DNA of 64,000 bases from JBBQNR01 sp963774075 (GCA_963774075.1 CAVZDP010000004.1:32668-96667); one strand, 5' to 3'; shown: positions 30,773 through 40,332, counted from the stretch's first letter. The notes: generated by a model from the sequence alone, not told the origin. Numbers and translations: made by a program.

Positions 30773-32135
30773 CGGCTCGGCGCCGCTGGACATCGAGCGG
30801 GCGGCGCGCGTCGCCGTCGAGGCGGCGCTGGCGTCGGGAGCCGACGACGCCGACGCCTGGTGCGAGGACTCGGTGAACCTCACCGTGCGCGTGTACGACG
30901 GAGCGGTGGAGAGCATGACGGAGGCGGGGGGGCGCGGCGTCGGCGTGCGCGCTTTCGTCGGCGGGCGCACGGGCTACGCCTACGGCACCGACATGAGCGA
31001 ACGGGGGCTCGCTGCGGTCGCGCGCACCGCCGCCACGGCGGCGGGCGTCACTGATGCCGACGAGCACGCTGGATTGCCCGAGCGTTGCGCGGCATCGGAC
31101 GTTCCACTGCTCACGTCGCCCGAGCTCGAGCGCTGGACTACCGAGCGCAAGGTCGACCTGGCGCTCGCCGTAGAGCGAGCGGCGCGCGAGCGCGACCCGC
31201 TGATCTCGAATGTCGAGGACACCATCTACTCAGACGGGCGCGGCAGGGCCGCGCTCGCAAACTCGAGCGGCTTCTGCTCCTCCTTCGAGCAGACCCAGGC
31301 ATACGCCTACGCGTATGCGTTCGCGGGGGAGGGGTCGGATCTCATGACCGGCCTTGGCGTCGGTACCGGCCGCGGGCCTGAGGCGCTCGACCCGGAGGCC
31401 ATCGGCCGCGAGGCGGCCGACCGCGCGCTTGCGCTTCACGGTGCGCGACAACCCAAGACGAGGCGGTGTCCGGTCGTGCTCGACCCCTACGTCGCCGCGA
31501 GCTTCGCCTCGGTCATCGGCGGAACGCTGTCGGCGCGCGCGGTGCAGCGCGGGCGCTCCCCGTTCGCGGGCTTCGAGCAGAAGCAGGTCGCGTCTGCGGT
31601 GCTGCGCCTGGTCGACGACGGGCTCGAGCCAGACGGGCTCGCGACCGCTCCCTTCGACGGAGAGGGCGTGCCGTCGCAGCGCACGGTGGTGATCGACGAC
31701 GGCAACCTTCGCACCTTCCTCTACGACCGCTACACGGCGCATGTCGACGGCAGGGAGTCGACGGGCAACGGCAGCCGTGGCTCGTACCGCACGCCGCCGT
31801 CGGTGGGCGCGACGAATCTCGTGGTCGAGCCCGGCGCCGCGACGACGGAAGAGCTGGTCGCGGCGGCCGGCGACGGCTTCTACGTGATGGGCGTCACCGG
31901 CCTGCACTCGGGCGTCAACCCGGTGTCGGGCACGTTCTCCGTCGGCGCGAGCGGACGCCTGATCGAGAACGGGGAGCTGGCCACCCCCGCGCGGGAGGCC
32001 ACGATCGCCTCCGACATCGTCTCGATGCTCAAGGCGGTGCAGTCCGTGGGCTCCGAGGCGCGCTGGCTCCCCTTCGGCGGCAGCGTGAGGGCGGCCCCGC
32101 TCCTGATCGGCGAGATGACCGTGGGCGGGGCCTGA
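30765..32135 (+). CDS. tldE: TldE/PmbA-family protein
   Basis: A 456-residue partner of TldD. Family blocks include SVNLTVRVYDGAVESMTEAG, VLDPYVAASFASVIGGTLSA, GVPSQRTVVIDDGNLRTFLY and ENGELATPAREATIASDIVSML. It lacks the HExxxH zinc motif, as expected for the regulatory/structural subunit. The ATG overlaps the tldD stop. A small Roadblock-like gene and a basic peptide gene precede the pair, which is not the usual context. No ribosomally made antibiotic precursor is visible nearby. Confidence 0.94.
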   Translation: MPDGSAPLDIERAARVAVEAALASGADDADAWCEDSVNLTVRVYDGAVESMTEAGGRGVGVRAFVGGRTGYAYGTDMSERGLAAVARTAATAAGVTDADEHAGLPERCAASDVPLLTSPELERWTTERKVDLALAVERAARERDPLISNVEDTIYSDGRGRAALANSSGFCSSFEQTQAYAYAYAFAGEGSDLMTGLGVGTGRGPEALDPEAIGREAADRALALHGARQPKTRRCPVVLDPYVAASFASVIGGTLSARAVQRGRSPFAGFEQKQVASAVLRLVDDGLEPDGLATAPFDGEGVPSQRTVVIDDGNLRTFLYDRYTAHVDGRESTGNGSRGSYRTPPSVGATNLVVEPGAATTEELVAAAGDGFYVMGVTGLHSGVNPVSGTFSVGASGRLIENGELATPAREATIASDIVSMLKAVQSVGSEARWLPFGGSVRAAPLLIGEMTVGGA

Positions 32136-32210
32136 GAGCGCTGGTGGCCGGCCCTGCGTGTCGCCCCGGAACCTCGCCTTTTCCAGGCGAACGTCCCGAG
32201 AACACCCACC

Positions 32211-32234
32211 AAGAGCGCCTTCAAGAGCGCCTTT
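32211..32234. repeat. Short tandem repeat after tldE
   Basis: AAGAGCGCCTTC (32211-32222) is followed directly by AAGAGCGCCTTT (32223-32234). Just upstream a hairpin TCGCCT-TTTCC-AGGCGA (32174-32190) may act as a weak terminator of the tldD/E operon. Confidence 0.6.
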
Positions 32235-32260
32235 TCCCCATCGCCATGCGGTCCGGCGGC

Positions 32261-32289
32261 TTGCCGCCGTCCGTGTGCATTGCTAGTGT
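32261..32289 (+). promoter_or_regulatory. Promoter of the HU gene
   Basis: TTGCCG (32261-32266) and TAGTGT (32284-32289) are separated by 17 bp and lie about 37 bp before the HU start. The match to sigma-70 consensus is moderate. Confidence 0.45.
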
Positions 32290-32325
32290 GGCCGCGATTT
32301 TGCCCACTGACGAAGGGGGAAGACC

Positions 32326-32601
32326 TTGACGAAGCAGGAGCTCATCGACCAGGTCTCGGGCAAGACCGGCCTCTCCAAGAAAGATGCCGGGGAGGCTGTC
32401 GAGGCAGTTTTCGGGACGATCACGGACACGCTCCGTTCGGGGAGCGACATCGCTCTCACCGGGTTCGGCAAGTTCCACGTCGCCGAACGGGGCCCGCGCC
32501 AGGGCGTGAATCCTCAGACGAGGGAGCGGATCACCATCCCAGGCGGGAGGGTGCCGCGCTTCACCGCCGGATCGCAGCTCAAGCAAGCCGTAAAGGGCTA
32601 G
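32326..32601 (+). CDS. HU-family DNA-binding protein
   Basis: A 91-residue nucleoid protein of the HU/IHF family: MTKQELIDQVSGKTGLSKKD start, ALTGFGKFHVAERGPRQGVN leading into the beta arm, and NPQTRERITIPGGRVPRFTA. The conserved Pro of the DNA-intercalating arm is present (NPQT). It lacks the long Lys/Ala/Pro-rich C-terminal tail of mycobacterial and streptomycete HupB/HupS. The TTG start follows GGGGGAAG. It is monocistronic. Confidence 0.95.
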   Translation: MTKQELIDQVSGKTGLSKKDAGEAVEAVFGTITDTLRSGSDIALTGFGKFHVAERGPRQGVNPQTRERITIPGGRVPRFTAGSQLKQAVKG

Positions 32602-32713
32602 ATCTAGAAAGAGCGACGTCACCGCCCAAGGCGCTGTCCCTGCGCGGCGGCCCCAGCGTCCACCGCCGCGCACGGCGCCGGTTCGTCCGCCGGTCCGGCT
32701 CGCCGGACCCGGC

Positions 32714-33610
32714 GTGAACTTCGCCGATCGCCTCTCGACGGCGGTCCTCGCGAGGCAAAGCCAGGTCGTCCTCGGCCTGGACCCGGATCCGGCCAGGCTC
32801 CTGCCGGGCGCGGCTGACCTCGCGGAGGAGGGCTCGGCGGCGGAGCGCTCCGCGCGGGCCGTGGTCGCACACTGCCGGGCGCTGATAGAGGCAGCCGGAC
32901 CCGCTTGCGTCGCGATCAAGCTCCAGCTCGCGTGCTTCGAGCGCCTCGGTTGGGCGGGTTGGCGGGCGCTGGAGGCCGTCGTCGCGGCCGGGCGCGAGGC
33001 CGGCTTGCTCGTGATCGCCGACGGCAAGCGCGGAGACGTGCCCCACACCGCGGCCGTCTACGGCCAGGCGCTCGTCGGCGGGCCGCTCGTCACGCCCTTC
33101 GGAGCGGTGCCCGGGCTGGAGGCCGACGCTCTCACGGCGAACCCGTTGCTCGGGCGCGACTCGCTCGACCCCGTCGTCGAGGCCGCTCGGGAGGTCGGAG
33201 CCGGGGTGTTCGTTCTCGTGCGAACCTCAAACCCGGGAGCGGCCGCAATCCAGGACGTTCCCGAGAGCTCTCCGCTGCACCGGCGGCTGGCGGCTTTGGT
33301 GGACGAGCTCGGCGCCGGAAGCATCGGGGACTGCGGTCTCTCTGACACCGGAGCGGTGGTCGGGGCGACGGAGCCCGGGTTGATCGCCGGCCTTCGCGAG
33401 CTGATGCCGCGGGCAGTGTTTCTCCTGCCGGGAGTCGGCGCTCAGGGCGGCCGCGTGGAGGACCTGGCGGCGGCCTTCGCTCCGGGGCGAGCTGCCGCGC
33501 TGGTCGCTGCCTCGCGCTCGATCGTCGAAGCCGCGCTGGCGGCCGGCGACCCCAACGCCGCGCTGGAGCCGGCCGAGCGCCTGCGTGAATCCGCCTGGCG
33601 GCTCGCCTAA
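32714..33610 (+). CDS. pyrF: Orotidine 5'-phosphate decarboxylase (PyrF subfamily 2)
   Basis: The last enzyme of UMP synthesis. The 298-residue length and the active-site segment LVIADGKRGDVPHTAAVYG (catalytic D-x-K-x-x-D) identify the longer subfamily 2 common in actinobacteria. FVLVRTSNPGAAAIQD and FLLPGVGAQGGRVEDLA are phosphate-binding blocks. Other pyr genes are not adjacent. The GTG start precedes the conserved NFADRLSTAV. Confidence 0.95.
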   Translation: MNFADRLSTAVLARQSQVVLGLDPDPARLLPGAADLAEEGSAAERSARAVVAHCRALIEAAGPACVAIKLQLACFERLGWAGWRALEAVVAAGREAGLLVIADGKRGDVPHTAAVYGQALVGGPLVTPFGAVPGLEADALTANPLLGRDSLDPVVEAAREVGAGVFVLVRTSNPGAAAIQDVPESSPLHRRLAALVDELGAGSIGDCGLSDTGAVVGATEPGLIAGLRELMPRAVFLLPGVGAQGGRVEDLAAAFAPGRAAALVAASRSIVEAALAAGDPNAALEPAERLRESAWRLA

Positions 33611-33676
33611 CGCGCCCGTAGCGGAGGGACCCGTGGAGGCGAGGGCTATCATCGCCGCGGGCATGGGTGGGCACTT

Positions 33677-34021
33677 GTGACCGGCGGGCGGCTTCCACTC
33701 AGGATGCTCGCGCCGGCCTCGCTCGGGCTCTTCGCTGTCGTGCTGCTGATCGTGATCGCGGCGTCGGTGGGCGGAGGGTCCGACTCGGGCGACCGCGACG
33801 GCGACGGCGCGTCGCCTGGGACGCGCAATGCCCAGCCCGCGACCGAGCGCCGGGGGGCTGAGAGCTCCGCCGACCGGCGGGTCTACCGCGTCCGCTCCGG
33901 CGACACCCTCGCGGGGATAGCCGACCGCACTGAAGTGTCGCTTGCCCGCCTGCTCGAGTTGAACCCGTCGATCGACCCCCAGGGGCTCGTCACCGGGCAG
34001 CGCATCAGGCTGCGCGAGTGA
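33677..34021 (+). CDS. Membrane-anchored LysM protein
   Basis: A 114-residue protein with an N-terminal signal anchor (about 10-30: LAPASLGLFAVVLLIVIAAS), a low-complexity Asp/Gly/Arg linker, and one LysM domain (residues 68-113: YRVRSGDTLAGIADRTEVSL, LNPSIDPQGLVTGQRIRL) that binds peptidoglycan. It overlaps the D,D-carboxypeptidase start by 4 bp, so it probably helps place or accompany that enzyme at the wall. Confidence 0.9.
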   Translation: MTGGRLPLRMLAPASLGLFAVVLLIVIAASVGGGSDSGDRDGDGASPGTRNAQPATERRGAESSADRRVYRVRSGDTLAGIADRTEVSLARLLELNPSIDPQGLVTGQRIRLRE

Positions 34022-35256
34022 GGCGACGGGCCGCAACCGCGGCGATCGCACTCACACGGGCGCCACGCAGGTTGGCGGTCGCGCTCACCCTCGCCGCCGG
34101 TGCCGCGGCGGCGCTACCGGCAGGCCTCGCCGCTGTGCCCGCGTCGGCGGCGGAAACGGGGCCGCGCTTGAGCGCTGCCGCGGCCGTGCTCGTGGACGCC
34201 CGCGACGGGACGGTGCTCTACCGCCGCGCCCCGGGCACGCGGCGGCCCGTAGCCTCGGCGACGAAGCTCATGACAGCGCTGCTGTCGCTCGAGCGGCTCC
34301 CGCTCGGGCGCCGCCTGACGGCGCCCAGGTACTCCGCCGGGCCCGCCGAGTCGCGCATCGACCTGCGCCCGGGCGAGCGAATGTCGGTCGCTGACCTGCT
34401 TCGTGCCTTGCTGCTCGAGAGTGCGAACGACGCGGCCGTCACGCTCGCCCGTGGAGCCGCTGGGTCGGTACCGACCTTCGTCGCCCGGATGAACGCCCGC
34501 GCCGCGGAGCTCGGGCTCGCCGACACGCACTTCTCGAACCCGATCGGGCTCGACGAGCCGCGCAACTACTCGAGCGCCCGCGACCTCGCTCGGCTCGCGC
34601 GGCGGCTGCTCCGAGACGACAGCTTCTCGACGATCGTCAACATGCCGCGCGCGCGGCTCGGGACCGGCTCGCGGCCGCGAATCGTCGCCAATCGCAACCA
34701 GCTCGTCGCGAGAGTCGGCTGGGTGGACGGCGTCAAGACCGGGCACACGCAGGCCGCGGGATGGGTGCTTGTCGGATCAGGCACCCGCAAGGGGGTGCGG
34801 CTCGTGAGTGTGGTGCTGGGTGAGCCCTCTTCCGCGAGCCGCGACGCCGACACGCTGGCATTGCTCCGCTACGGCTTCTCGCGCTACCGGCGGGTGACGC
34901 CTCTTCGCGCAGGTCGCGAGGTCGCCACCGCTCGCGTCTCCTCCCACGGCGGGCGCCGCGCGTCGCTCACCGTGCGCCGGGACGTCCGGCTCACGATCAG
35001 GCGCGGTGAGCGCGTGCGGACGCTGGTGGACGTCCCGGCCGAGCTCGATGGACCGATCGAGCGCGGCGAGCAGGTGGGGGAGGCCAGGATGCTCCGGGAC
35101 GGGAAGCTCGTGCGCGCAGTGGCGGTGGTGACCGCGGAGCGGGTGCCGGCACCGGACTTCACCGGCTCCGGAGCCTTTTACGCGCTCTTAGCGGGGTTTT
35201 TCGGCGCATCGGTCGCCGCCGCGGTGCTTTGGCGTCGCGGAGCCGGGAAAAGGTAG
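34018..35256 (+). CDS. D-alanyl-D-alanine carboxypeptidase (S11/PBP5-like)
   Basis: A secreted serine peptidase that trims peptidoglycan pentapeptides. The 412-residue protein has an N-terminal signal peptide (about 1-42), the catalytic SxxK in VASATKLMTALLSLERL, SxN in LLESANDAAVTLA and KTG in DGVKTGHTQAAGWVLV. A beta-rich C-terminal domain follows, then a C-terminal membrane helix (about 385-405) with a basic end, as in PBP5-type proteins. It is coupled to the LysM gene (GTGA). Confidence 0.94.
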   Translation: MRRRAATAAIALTRAPRRLAVALTLAAGAAAALPAGLAAVPASAAETGPRLSAAAAVLVDARDGTVLYRRAPGTRRPVASATKLMTALLSLERLPLGRRLTAPRYSAGPAESRIDLRPGERMSVADLLRALLLESANDAAVTLARGAAGSVPTFVARMNARAAELGLADTHFSNPIGLDEPRNYSSARDLARLARRLLRDDSFSTIVNMPRARLGTGSRPRIVANRNQLVARVGWVDGVKTGHTQAAGWVLVGSGTRKGVRLVSVVLGEPSSASRDADTLALLRYGFSRYRRVTPLRAGREVATARVSSHGGRRASLTVRRDVRLTIRRGERVRTLVDVPAELDGPIERGEQVGEARMLRDGKLVRAVAVVTAERVPAPDFTGSGAFYALLAGFFGASVAAAVLWRRGAGKR

Positions 35257-35329
35257 CGCGCTGCCTCGGCCCGTGCTTACATAGTCGACGCCGAGACAGC
35301 TCGGCTCGCAGCTCGTCGTCGACGGTCCA

Positions 35330-36298
35330 ATGATCATCACAGTCACTCTCAACGCGGCGATCGACAAGACGCTCGCCGTACCGAACTTCCGTATCGGGCG
35401 GCGCCACCGCTCGACCGAGCAGCGCACCATGGCCGGCGGCAAGGGCGTGAACGTCGCGCGCGCGCTCAAGCGGCTCGGCCAGCCGGTGATCGCCACCGGA
35501 CTTGCGGGGGGCGCCACCGGCACGCGGATCAGCGAGCAGCTCACCGAAGAGGCGATCCTCAGCGACTTCGTCCGGATCCGGGACGAGTCGCGCACGTCGA
35601 CGGCCGTGATCGACCCGACGACCGGTGAGCAGACGGAGATCAACGAGCGCGGGCCCGAGGCGACCGAAGCAGAGCTGTCTCTCTTCCGCGAGAAGCTGCT
35701 CTACCTGGCGAAGGGAGCCGACATCTGCGTTTTCGCCGGCAGCCTTCCGCATGCGGTGGACCCCGGCGTCTACGCAGACATGGTCGCCGAGATGGCCGCC
35801 GCCGGCGTGAAGACCGTGGTGGACGCCGAGGGGGAGCCGATGCAGCGCGCGCTGCGGGTCGGCCCGGACCTCGTCTCGCCGAACGCGACCGAGGCCGAGG
35901 CGATCGTCGGTCACGAGTTCCGCGACGAGCAGGACCACATCTACGCCCTGTACGAATTGTGCGAGCTGGGAGCTCGCGACGCGATCATCACCCACGCGGA
36001 GGGTTGCTATGCGCTCGTCGGACGCGACCGCGACCGCGCGCTCTACAGGATCGGCATCGAGCCGCTCGAGCCGATCTCGGCGATCGGGGCGGGCGATGTC
36101 TTCCTCGCCGGCTATCTGGCTGCCACCTACACCGGCCGCGGCGCCGAAGACTGCCTGCGCTTCGCCGTCGCCTGCGGGGCGGAGTCCACGCAGCACTTCG
36201 GAGCCGGCGTGGTGGACCCGCGCGAGGTCGAGCGGATCCAGGCCGAGGCCGAGGTCGTGAAGCTGGACGAGCCCGCGCCGGTCGACGCCCGCGCCTAG
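35330..36298 (+). CDS. PfkB-family sugar kinase (1-phosphofructokinase-like)
   Basis: A 322-residue kinase of the ribokinase fold. Motifs: TVTLNAAIDKTLAVPNF at the start, GGKGVNVARALKRLGQPV (substrate glycines), AGSLPHAVDPGVYADMV and the catalytic anion hole ISAIGAGDVFLAGYLA. TLN-x-A-x-D at the N-terminus is characteristic of 1-phosphofructokinase, 6-phosphofructokinase II and tagatose-6-phosphate kinase. No fructose PTS genes adjoin it, so the precise sugar phosphate is uncertain. It stands alone. Confidence 0.88.
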   Translation: MIITVTLNAAIDKTLAVPNFRIGRRHRSTEQRTMAGGKGVNVARALKRLGQPVIATGLAGGATGTRISEQLTEEAILSDFVRIRDESRTSTAVIDPTTGEQTEINERGPEATEAELSLFREKLLYLAKGADICVFAGSLPHAVDPGVYADMVAEMAAAGVKTVVDAEGEPMQRALRVGPDLVSPNATEAEAIVGHEFRDEQDHIYALYELCELGARDAIITHAEGCYALVGRDRDRALYRIGIEPLEPISAIGAGDVFLAGYLAATYTGRGAEDCLRFAVACGAESTQHFGAGVVDPREVERIQAEAEVVKLDEPAPVDARA

Positions 36299-36468
36299 CC
36301 GGCGCGTCCCCAAGCCCGCAGTTTGCGCCGTTCGCTTCCGGACGCGCGAAAATCCGCTGGTAACATCGGACTTCAGTTGGCTTCGCCGCCGTCAACACTC
36401 GCGCAACGCCGCTGCGCGCGCTCGCTGCTTCGACGCTTCGCGTCCAACCCGGCCTCTAGGATCGGATA

Positions 36469-37674
36469 ATGGAGCTGGAGATCGGCAAGGGCAAGAAGGG
36501 CCGCCGAGCGTATGGCTTCGACGACATCGCCATCGTGCCGTCACGGCGCACGCGCGACCCGGACGACATCGATATCAGTTGGACGCTCGGCCCCTACCGC
36601 TTCGAGCTGCCGATGCTGGCCTCGGCGATGGACGGCGTCGTGTCGCCGGCCACGGCGGGGATCGTCGGCAAGCTCGGCGGCCTCGCCGTCCTCAACCTCG
36701 AGGGCATCTGGACCCGCTACGAGGACGCCGACGACCAGCTCGAAAGGATCTCCAAGCTGCCGCAGGACCGGGCGACGCGCGAGATGCAGGAGATATATAG
36801 AGAGCCGATCAAGCCCGAGCTGATCGCCCGGCGCGTCGAGGAGACGAAGCAGGCTGGTGTGGTGACCGCGGGCGCGCTCACGCCGCAGCGCGTGCGCGAG
36901 CACTGCGACGTGGCGCTCGAGGCGGGCCTCGACGTGCTCGTGATCCAGGGCACGGTGATCTCGGCCGAGCACGTCTCGTCCTCGGTGGAGCCGCTCAACT
37001 TGAAGCAGTTCATCGCCGAGGTTCCCGTGCCGTGCATCGTCGGCGGCTGCGCAAGCTACTCGACGGGCCTGCACCTGATGCGCACAGGCGCCGTCGGCGT
37101 GCTCGTGGGCGTCGGCCCGGGCGCCGCGTGCACCACGCGGGGCGTGATCGGCATCGGTGTCCCGCAGGCCACCGCGATCGCCGACGTGCAGGCCGCTCGC
37201 TCGCAGCACATGCTCGAGACCGGCCAGTACTGCAACGTGATCGCGGACGGCGGCATGCGCACCGGAGGCGACATCGCCAAGGCCTTCGCGTGTGGCGCGG
37301 ACGCGGTCATGATCGGTTCGCCGCTCGCCCGCGCGTACGAGGCGCCGGGCCGCGGCTTTCACTGGGGCATGGCGACGTTCCATCCCTCACTGCCGCGCGG
37401 CGCGCGCGTCGCGACGGTGCAGAACGCGTCGCTGGAGGAGATCCTCCTCGGTCCGGCGTACGAGAACGACGGCACGTTCAACCTCTTCGGCGCCCTGCGG
37501 ACCTCGATGGCCACCTGCGGCTACGAGGACATCCCCTCCTTCCACCGCGCGGAGGTGATGGTGGCTCCGGCGCTTCAGAGCGAGGGCAAGCAGCTTCAGC
37601 GCGAGCAGCAGGTCGGCATGGGCTCCAACGGCAAGGCGCAGCTCGCGGCGGCGGTCAACGAGCTGGATGAGTAG
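36469..37674 (+). CDS. guaB3: GuaB3 family IMP dehydrogenase-related protein
   Basis: A 401-residue IMPDH-like barrel of the GuaB3 type common in actinobacteria, which lacks CBS domains. It has DDIAIVPSRRTRDPDDI, PMLASAMDGVVSPATAGIVG and the catalytic-loop cysteine in VGVGPGAACTTRGVIGIGV, then DGGMRTGGDIAKAFACGADA. GuaB3 proteins have been proposed to act as GMP reductase or IMP dehydrogenase-like enzymes. Its stop overlaps the guaA start by 8 bp, supporting a role in guanine nucleotide interconversion. A 170-bp spacer upstream holds its promoter. Confidence 0.93.
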   Translation: MELEIGKGKKGRRAYGFDDIAIVPSRRTRDPDDIDISWTLGPYRFELPMLASAMDGVVSPATAGIVGKLGGLAVLNLEGIWTRYEDADDQLERISKLPQDRATREMQEIYREPIKPELIARRVEETKQAGVVTAGALTPQRVREHCDVALEAGLDVLVIQGTVISAEHVSSSVEPLNLKQFIAEVPVPCIVGGCASYSTGLHLMRTGAVGVLVGVGPGAACTTRGVIGIGVPQATAIADVQAARSQHMLETGQYCNVIADGGMRTGGDIAKAFACGADAVMIGSPLARAYEAPGRGFHWGMATFHPSLPRGARVATVQNASLEEILLGPAYENDGTFNLFGALRTSMATCGYEDIPSFHRAEVMVAPALQSEGKQLQREQQVGMGSNGKAQLAAAVNELDE

Positions 37675-39343
37675 AGCGCTCCCCACGGGGCCCGCGAAAA
37701 CCAAGGCTGACGAAGACGCAGCTCCAGAGGTAAGCGAGCGTCCGGTTGCGTACGGGAGCGAAGCCGAGAACGCGAGGACTCCGGCAGCCGGAGCCTTGCA
37801 GCGGTCGCATCAGGTGCTGGTACTTGATTTCGGCGGTCAGTACTCCCAGCTGATATCGCGACGGATCCGGGAGTCCGGAGTGTTCTCGGAGCTCCTGCCG
37901 CACGACGTCTCGCTCGAGGAGCTGCGGCGCCGGGACCCGCGCGGCCTCGTTCTCTCGGGAGGACCCGCTTCCGTATACGACGACGGCGCCCCACGGCTGC
38001 GCCCGGAGCTGCTGGAGCTAGGCGTGCCCGTGCTCGGCATCTGTTACGGGATGCAGGCGATGGCTCTCGGGCTGGGCGGCCGGGTCGAGGCCGCCGAGGT
38101 AGGGGAGTTCGGCCGCACGGACCTGAAGGTCTCCCGAGCCGGCAGGCTGCTCGCGGGACTGCCCGGCGAGCAGACCTGCTGGATGAGCCACCGGGACACC
38201 GTCTTCGAGCCACCGCCGGGCTTCACGGCGCTCGCGTCATCGCCGGCGTCTCCCGTGGCCGCGTTCGAGTCGGTGGAGCGGGAGTTGTACGGCATCCAGT
38301 TTCACCCGGAGGTGTTGCACACGCCGTTTGGCACCGACATCCTTCGCAACTTCCTGTACGAGGTCTGCGGTTGCGACGGCTCGTGGTCGCCGGTCTCTCT
38401 CGTCGACGAGCAGGTCGCCCGCATCCGCGAACGTGTGGGCGATGCCCGAGTGATCTGCGGCCTTTCGGGCGGGGTCGACTCGGCCACAGCCGCGCTGATC
38501 GTCCACCGGGCGGTGGGCGAACGGTTGACGTGCGTGTATGTCGATCACGGGCTGATGCGCAAGAACGAGAGCGAGCAGGTTGTGGCCGCGTTTCGCAACC
38601 ACTTTCACGTGCCGCTCGTGCACGTCGACGCCTCCGAGCGCTTCATCTCTCGGCTGAGCGGCATCGTGGAGCCCGAGCAGAAGCGCCGCATAATCGGCGA
38701 GGAGTTCATCCGCGTGTTCGAGGAGGAAGCCGGAAAGCTCGAGGGCGTGCGCTTCCTGGTCCAGGGCACGCTCTATTCGGACGTGATCGAGTCCGGCGGG
38801 GGGACCTCCAACGGCGCGGCGCGGATCAAGTCGCACCACAACGTCGGCGGTCTCCCCGAGCGATACGACTTCGAGCTGATCGAGCCGCTGCGCCAGCTCT
38901 TCAAGGACGAGGTGCGGGTAGTGGCAGCGGAGCTCGGGCTGCCGGAGCGATTCGTCTGGCGCCAGCCCTTCCCGGGGCCGGGCCTCGCGATCCGCATCAT
39001 CGGAGGGGAGGTGACGAGGGAGCGCCTCGACACCCTTCGCGAGGCCGACGCGATCCTCCAGGACGAGATTCGAAAAGCGAACCTGTATCGCGAGCTCTGG
39101 CAGTCGTTCTGCGTGCTGCCGGCAGTGCGCTCGGTCGGAGTACAGGGCGACGAGCGCACCTACGCGTACCCGATCATCATCCGCGCCGTCACCTCCGACG
39201 ACGCGATGACGGCTGATTGGGCGCGACTTCCCTACGAGCTGCTCGAGACCGTGTCGGGACGGATCATCAACGAGATCCCGCACGTGAACCGTGTGGCTCT
39301 CGACATCTCGTCCAAGCCGCCGAGCACGATCGAGTGGGAATAG
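37667..39343 (+). CDS. guaA: GMP synthase (glutamine-hydrolysing)
   Basis: GuaA aminates XMP to GMP. The glutaminase domain begins VLVLDFGGQYSQLISRRIRE and has the nucleophile in GICYGMQAMALGLGG and the His-Glu pair in FHPEVLHTP. The ATP-pyrophosphatase domain has CGLSGGVDSATAALIV, and the C-terminal dimerisation domain ends RIINEIPHVNRVALDISSKP-PSTIEWE. Compared with typical GuaA there is an N-terminal extension of about 47 residues rich in Ala, Glu and Pro; it could be partly untranslated if a later start is used, but the ATG overlapping guaB3 is the natural coupled start. Confidence 0.96.
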   Translation: MSRALPTGPAKTKADEDAAPEVSERPVAYGSEAENARTPAAGALQRSHQVLVLDFGGQYSQLISRRIRESGVFSELLPHDVSLEELRRRDPRGLVLSGGPASVYDDGAPRLRPELLELGVPVLGICYGMQAMALGLGGRVEAAEVGEFGRTDLKVSRAGRLLAGLPGEQTCWMSHRDTVFEPPPGFTALASSPASPVAAFESVERELYGIQFHPEVLHTPFGTDILRNFLYEVCGCDGSWSPVSLVDEQVARIRERVGDARVICGLSGGVDSATAALIVHRAVGERLTCVYVDHGLMRKNESEQVVAAFRNHFHVPLVHVDASERFISRLSGIVEPEQKRRIIGEEFIRVFEEEAGKLEGVRFLVQGTLYSDVIESGGGTSNGAARIKSHHNVGGLPERYDFELIEPLRQLFKDEVRVVAAELGLPERFVWRQPFPGPGLAIRIIGGEVTRERLDTLREADAILQDEIRKANLYRELWQSFCVLPAVRSVGVQGDERTYAYPIIIRAVTSDDAMTADWARLPYELLETVSGRIINEIPHVNRVALDISSKPPSTIEWE

Positions 39344-39412
39344 GAACCTCTAGGGGCGCCAAGCGCCGCTAAGCGCCGCGCCGCGCGGCGGCGTGCTGGG
39401 ATACTTGGTGCG

Positions 39413-40249
39413 ATGCATCAGGCAGGGGCCCGCGACGAGAGGACGTACCTCTCGCTGTGCGCGATCTATCGCAACGAGGCACGTGACCTGCGTGAGTGGA
39501 TCGAGTTTCATCGCCTCGTCGGCGTAGAGCGCTTCTTCCTCTACGACAACCGCAGCACGGATGAGCATCGCGAGGTGCTGGCGCCCTACGTCGCCGACGG
39601 CACGGTCGAGGTGACCGACTGGCCCGCCTTCCCGGCACAGGGCAAGGCGTACCGGCACTGTCTGCAGCGCCACTTCGAGGACTCGCGCTGGATCGGGTTC
39701 CTCGACATCGACGAGTTCCTGTTCTCACCGACGTTGCGCCCGTTGCCCGAGGTGCTCGCCGACTTCGAGGAGTTCCCGGGCGTCGTCGTCAACCGTGCCT
39801 CGTTCGGCAGCTCCGGTCACGAGACGCCGCCCGATGGCCTGCTGATGGAGAGCTACCTGCACAGGGCACAGGACGACGCCGGCGTCAACCGGTTCGTGAA
39901 GAGCGTCGTCGACCCGCACCGCGCGGTCGGCGCCTGGGTGGACCAGAACCCACACTGCTTCCTCTACAGCGAAGGCTTCGCGGTCAACGAGAACAAACGC
40001 CCGATCGAAAAGTTCCCGTTCGGCCAGAGCGCTCCGGTGTCGTACGCGCTGCTCAGGATCAATCACTACTGGACCAAGTCGGAATCTGAGTGGCGGGCCA
40101 AGGCGGCTCAGCCGATGGCCAGCAACGGCCGCCTTCGCGCTGCGGAGATAGGGGAGGACCTGAACGCCGTTCGCGACGAGGCGATAACCGCCTACCTCCC
40201 CCGGCTAAAAGAGGCGCTGGCCCGTACCGCGGCCCGAGCCTCGGCGTAA
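39413..40249 (+). CDS. GT92/DUF23-like glycosyltransferase
   Basis: A 278-residue cytoplasmic protein with LCAIYRNEARDLREWIEFH, VERFFLYDNRSTDEHREVL, IGFLDIDEFLFSP (the metal-binding DxD) and a late LRINHYWTKSESEW block. This order matches the GT92/DUF23 group and related GT2-like transferases. Donor and acceptor are unknown. It is 70 bp after guaA without a clear terminator between. The ATG at 39413 begins the conserved region closely. Confidence 0.85.
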   Translation: MHQAGARDERTYLSLCAIYRNEARDLREWIEFHRLVGVERFFLYDNRSTDEHREVLAPYVADGTVEVTDWPAFPAQGKAYRHCLQRHFEDSRWIGFLDIDEFLFSPTLRPLPEVLADFEEFPGVVVNRASFGSSGHETPPDGLLMESYLHRAQDDAGVNRFVKSVVDPHRAVGAWVDQNPHCFLYSEGFAVNENKRPIEKFPFGQSAPVSYALLRINHYWTKSESEWRAKAAQPMASNGRLRAAEIGEDLNAVRDEAITAYLPRLKEALARTAARASA

Positions 40250-40332
40250 CCGCCCTGGCGCACGGGGGTAGTTAGTGACGAGTGCTACAAGCACTCGGTC
40301 ATATCGTCTGAAGAGCAAAGGCAGGTAGAGAG

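Noticed and set aside
29372..32135. TldD/TldE as part of a microcin-type peptide antibiotic cluster
   Set aside because: No precursor peptide, cyclodehydratase or exporter is present; the pair is widespread as housekeeping.
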